This document shows positions 8,501 to 12,064 of a stretch of 12,064 bases of DNA, one piece after another. Origin of the DNA: Smittium mucronatum (Eukaryota > Kickxellomycota > Harpellomycetes > Harpellales > Legeriomycetaceae); NCBI GenBank assembly GCA_001953115.1, contig LSSL01005168.1:1-12064 (forward strand), in the 5' to 3' direction. A program made the translations under genes and the position numbers. Below the pieces are notes generated by a model, which was not told the origin of the DNA, did no database searches, and was given only the letters and a program-made list of their open reading frames with translations. The first letter of the stretch is position 1. Each line of letters begins with the position of its first letter.

Positions 8501-9639
8501 GAAATTAAAAAAAATTCTGAAAAATATTTTAACGGAGTTTTTTGGCAAAGCCTAAAAATGAAAAATGTTCTGTTTTAAAAAAATTGTATAAAATAAGATT
8601 TTTATTAGTGTCGTTTCAATTTGATAACGTCTTTTTGGTTTTAAATTTTTTTAACAATTTGACAAAAAATATTATGATATTCGAATTATGGCTAAAAAAA
8701 TTCATACTAATCATATTCAGTGGATGTAAGTTCTTTATGCACATATTTGTGCATATTTTTAGGGTTTACGGCTTATAGGTTTTACTTTATTAGTAATTTT
8801 AGTTCATTAAGCAATTTTATTTATTAAAGAACAAATTTTCCTTTACGCTAAATTAATACTACTTCAAAAATGCAAATTATAAAATAAATAAATATTTCAG
8901 ACGATATAAATCACTGAATCCATATTTTTAATTAAGAATTATATATGCTTTTTTTAGAAAATTATTTTAAAAATTAAAAACATTGAATAGGCTACAAAAG
9001 TGCTAGGCTCAAATTTAAATCCCACTGTTCATTAATTATATCAGCTGCGGTTAAATTAGAAAAAAAATGGCGATGATTTTGATATTTTTTTAATATATAT
9101 TTAATTTTCTTGTTACGAAAATCTGTATGTGTAACGCTTTAATTATGATTCTCATTTGCATTCCTTTTAAAATTTATGTAAGTATTCACTTTCATTATCC
9201 GGTTAAAATCATTTTTACTGAAGTAATATTTTTTATGGGCTTAAATTCACCGAATAAATGCCCTTATCGATTAGAAATAAATAAATATCAACTTATTATT
9301 CGCTTACAAAGAACTATGTTATTTTTGGTTTTTATTTGTCTGTAATATATTTGAATTGATATGAATAGTATAAAAAAATCTTATATCTATGTGAGATGTT
9401 CTTTTCAAAGCCATATTTTTTTTTACCATGAAATTTATTGGTATGTAAAATTCTACTATTAAAGTAGAGGGAATTAATTTTTGCCCTAAATGAAGCTACG
9501 TACTAATCATTTATGAGAGTTTTAGCACATTTTAAGATTCTTTCTGGTAATTTTATAGCTACATTAGAGTAGTAGTTTCTTTTTTTTTCTTTCTAAATAG
9601 GAATTATTTTTATATTGCTCATTTTTAGTTTCACCGGTC
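5552..9639. other. Long AT-rich gene desert
   Basis: About 4.1 kb with no supported gene, RNA gene or complete mobile element. It consists largely of A/T homopolymers, short TA runs (about 7113-7128 and 8070-8082) and a run of 11 Gs at 7692-7702. Small hairpins are present, such as GGAGCTCT/AGAGTTCC at 6670-6688 (one G-T pair) and TCTACT/AGTAGA at 9452-9468. The few frames of 60-80 codons translate to Phe/Ile/Asn/Lys-rich strings without any motif, as expected from composition alone. Confidence 0.55.
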
Positions 9640-10266
9640 TTGGGTCTGACTAGTTTTCAGATAGTTATTTTAGTATTTTTTGTGGGCTGGGAGCATTAAC
9701 TTTTAGCCTAAGTTTGGTGTTTTAGTTTAGCTTAGTGGAGGCAAAACTTTGTGGTGCTATGGGCATGGTTATGCACAACCATAAGTAGGTTGGGTACGAT
9801 GCTTATTCTTTTTGATTTTACCCGGAGGTTGACACATGGAGAGAGGTAGCAGAAGATAATGATAGAGATACTTTGGTATCGATATCTTATGGAGTCCAAG
9901 TGATAGGAGATGGCTTATACCCATCGATAAGCTTGGAAAAATAACAAGATATGAAAGACCTTGTATATTATTTACTAGGACTTTCGTTAAGTTCCAGATC
10001 CGAACCCCCTGTTAAGATTCTCTCCTGTTATTCTTACCATGTAAGCTTACAGAAAAATGTTTTTTTTTTTCAGTACAGGAAGCAAAGGGCAAATTTAGAT
10101 AGGCAAAAAAAGGTAATAATATCTTCTCTAAGATCTCTGCTGGGTTAGAATGATGAGTGTATTAATAATTATGCACTTAGCACTGCCTCGCTTTTGGCTA
10201 AACAACAAAATTTTCAAATCTAGGGTTTATTCCGGTCTAACAGGTATAGATAATTAAATCCCGGAA
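9640..10266. other. GC-richer island of unknown origin
   Basis: Composition shifts abruptly from very AT-rich to mixed sequence containing blocks such as ACCGGTCTTGGGTCTGAC and CCCGGAGGTTGACACATGG, and returns to AT-rich after about 10266. The right edge carries TTCCGG (10230-10235) and CCGGAA (10261-10266) as an inverted pair. An ATGGTT/AACCAT hairpin lies at about 9765-9782. I recognise no LTR, tRNA or rRNA. It probably derives from a decayed gene or element, since its strongest signal is the broken reading frame inside it. Confidence 0.5.
9816..10148 (+). pseudogene. Possible degraded coding remnant, family unknown
   Basis: One plus-strand frame runs from 9816 to a TAG at 10146-10148 with a single internal stop (TAA, 9942-9944). 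The first part, F-Y-P-E-V-D-T-W-R-E-V-A-E-D then S-I-S-Y-G-V-Q-V-I-G-D-G, has a balanced, charged composition unlike the Phe/Ile/Lys strings of the surrounding desert. The second part begins near M-K-D-L at 9951 and includes Y-R-K-Q-R-A-N-L-D-R-Q-K-K. Going upstream the same frame is interrupted by a TGA at 9813 and TAGs at 9786, 9723 and 9651, with plausible peptide between them; all four could arise from CAG, CGA or TGG codons by C-to-T type decay. A GTAAGC...TTTCAG stretch at 10041-10073 resembles an intron, but 33 bases is short and it keeps the frame. Function is not recognised, and it could still be chance. Confidence 0.33.
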
Positions 10267-11677
10267 CTATCATCAAACCAATTAAAACTAAAAAACATAA
10301 CAAATCCAATAACTTTTCGAAACTATGCCAATAGAAAAACCCCTTTCCAATTTCAAAAAATTATTTATCAATAAGTTTACATTATGTCTTTTATCCACAT
10401 TACCATACTAGGAAAAATGTATAAATTTAATAGGAAAGTGTCTTCCCTCAGAAAGAATATCCAATGTTAATCTTTTATCATAAAAATATTTGTGCGTATT
10501 TAATTTTTAATTGTTATTCTCACTTGATGATTGATTTTTAGTAAATCCAATGATGGAATTTGCATATTTTATTTTCAATATCCATTCTTATTCAAATCTT
10601 TCATCTCCATGCATGTTTTTTGTTCCAAGATTCGCTAAATTTATACAGTCATATTTTTAAATTTTAAACATTTAATTAATAGTTCATTATCTTATAAAAG
10701 CGGGAATAAAAGCAGCATAAAATTAGCCAAAAAATGGCATGAAATGTCCCAACGGTGACAAAAGAGTTAAGGAAAATGAGTTTTTTCAAAATATGATTAA
10801 AATTATCAATGCAGCGAATAAATTTTTTTGTTCTCTTTATTTAAAAATTAATATTCAAAATTATTAGTACCAATTTCATCAAAATGGCGAATATTACACC
10901 TGGAATTATTTATAGAACCAAAATTTTTTATTCTTACTAAAATATCGATTTTATATAATATAATCTTATATAAGAAAATAAAAATATGATAATTGTATTA
11001 GATCTAATAAAATTTCCAGTATTTGTAAGCAGAAATTTTCTTTTTAAAACCTCAATTTTGAGCCAACCAATAATTTTTTACCTTATTTTCAAATCAGGAA
11101 AATTGTAAATTATTATTATGTAATTTATTGCTCTCTAAAAGTAACACACACATTTTTTTGATTTGGATTTGGCGAATTATTGTAAAATAAGATATCATTT
11201 CTATTAATATCGTTTTCTAAATGAAAAAAATCCCATTAGATATATTAAGGTGCGAAAAAAGCGGAGCTGTTGCTTTCTCATAATACCATTTTTTGAATTT
11301 TTTTTTACACTATATTTTTTGTTAGCACTTTTAAGAGAACATTTTATGGATCATTTACTCGTGATTACGAAAAATCAAATTATTCTAAACTCAATATAAT
11401 CTAATATAATAAAAATAAAATCAATATAGTGGTAACATTGAACCAAAAGTAAGAGTCAGTTTCACAAAATTTTGAATAAAAGGGCTATTAATATTGTATT
11501 TGCAGAATTTTTTTGGGCAAATTTAATGAGATTATGTATTTTATATTATTTTAAGACAGGTGGTAAAAAAGAGAATTTTACTTATATACCAATTTTATGT
11601 TAATAATGAAAACATTTTTACATTATTGGATAAATAAATAAATATAGCTATTTGAAATTTTTAACACACTCAAATAT
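10267..11677. other. AT-rich region without a supported gene
   Basis: No coding frame, RNA gene or bounded element can be supported on either strand. The sequence is dominated by A/T runs. It ends where similarity to the left inverted-repeat copy begins abruptly at AGGGGC (11678-11683). Confidence 0.5.
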
Positions 11678-11688
11678 AGGGGCTTAAT

Positions 11689-11710
11689 AGTGTACTTTTC
11701 GAAGTACACT
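11689..11710. repeat. Perfect 9-bp hairpin near the inner end of repeat copy 2
   Basis: AGTGTACTT (11689-11697) pairs fully with AAGTACACT (11702-11710) around a TTCG loop. The structure is kept in copy 1 with a different stem sequence. It sits just inside the sharp AGGGGC boundary and upstream of the coding remnant. Confidence 0.75.
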
Positions 11711-11770
11711 AAACCAAATTTTACACAGCGTTGTATTATTCTTGGTTAGAAGTAGTAGAGACAGCGCAAA

Positions 11771-11947
11771 ATGATTCGGAGGACAGAGATTCCAGAGAAG
11801 GGCCATCTAGAAACAGGAGGAACCGGTCTTTTAGCACAGCTGAGACATAGTCTAATTCAAAATTCCAGCGTTCGACAGTCAGACGGATCTCAACGTCTAA
11901 CAGCTATTTTTAGGAAAGCCATTTAGATCAATCCCACGTTTGAGTAG
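11771..11947 (+). pseudogene. Short coding remnant homologous to copy 1 (unidentified protein)
   Basis: From the ATG at 11771 a frame of 51 codons runs to a TAG at 11924-11926; it is otherwise open to a second stop at 11945-11947 that aligns with the stop of copy 1. Its peptide includes I-P-E-K-G-H-L-E-T, H-S-L-I-Q-N-S-S-V-R and L-T-A-I-F-R-K-A, matching copy 1 on its opposite strand. Relative to copy 1 it lacks three codons before N-S-S and has a premature stop where copy 1 has Ser. Upstream, a net 2-base length difference puts the GTTGTATTATTC block in another frame. The ATG has no equivalent in copy 1, so it may not be a real start. Over 29 aligned codons, third positions differ more often (9) than first (4) or second (6), a weak sign of past selection on protein. 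Confidence 0.5.
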
Positions 11948-12064
11948 GAGTATAATTTTATTATTCCTGTCAGAATTAAGCTCTGTCTAAGAGCTCATTA
12001 GTTTCAATGAACTAATTTTCTTTGAAAAATATCTTAATTCTTGACTGCTTGTAACCTCAGTCAT

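Larger units (their letters stand above)
11678..12064 (+). repeat. Copy 2 of the long inverted repeat, running off the window edge
   Basis: This is the partner of 5163-5551 in opposite orientation, with the same order of landmarks: AGGGGC, hairpin, GCGTTG-ATTATTCTTGGTT, ATTCCAGAG, GACATAGTCT, AATTCCAGCGTTCG, CTAACAGCTATTTTT, GAGCTCA. Similarity is still strong at the last base, so the unit continues beyond the window. The inner ends of the copies are 6126 bp apart. Confidence 0.85.

Noticed and set aside
7832..9345. Plus-strand frames at 7832-8041, 8542-8778 and 9127-9345
   Set aside because: All are Phe/Ile/Leu/Asn/Lys-rich strings expected from AT-rich DNA. None has a motif, credible start context or composition like the PEBP gene.
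9985..10010. A tRNA T-arm-like string on the minus strand (GGTTCGGATC)
   Set aside because: The loop lacks the conserved A, and no D-arm, anticodon arm or acceptor stem can be folded around it.

Overview
The window looks like a gene-poor, repeat-laden stretch of a fungal nuclear genome. Background composition is very AT-rich, with many A/T homopolymers, and only one intact gene is recognisable: a secreted PEBP-family protein on the minus strand at 582-1337. The fungal call rests on three things: an intronless secreted PEBP with a Ser/Ala/Pro/Thr-rich tail, a fragment of LINE-type reverse transcriptase resembling those of early-diverging fungi, and the contrast between a GC-richer gene and an AT-rich intergenic background. 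An early-diverging lineage such as Mucoromycota is my best guess; this is inference, and no rRNA, tRNA or marker gene supports it.

Layout. 1-390: remnant of a non-LTR retrotransposon reverse transcriptase (minus strand) bracketed by roughly 45-bp imperfect direct repeats. 582-1337: the PEBP gene, with a TATA-like promoter to its right. 1973-2352: a 380-bp non-autonomous DNA transposon (MITE) with a TA target duplication, whose arms are inverted arrays of a 21-bp unit. 3460-3896: a second, unrelated MITE of 437 bp with a perfect 10-bp target-site duplication. 5163-5551 and 11678-12064: two diverged copies of one repeat in inverted orientation, about 6.1 kb apart. They share a degraded reading frame pointing outward and an inner-end hairpin; the second copy runs off the window edge. 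Between them lies AT-rich sequence with no recognisable gene, interrupted by a GC-richer island at about 9640-10266 that holds a broken reading frame of unknown identity.

There is no operon or pathway here. The PEBP gene is the only feature likely to make a functional protein; the rest is best read as layers of mobile-element insertion and decay. The most novel items are the two MITEs built from short subterminal repeats, the inverted pair with matching protein remnants, and a PEBP in which the histidine of the GxHR motif is lysine. Percent identities were counted by eye.
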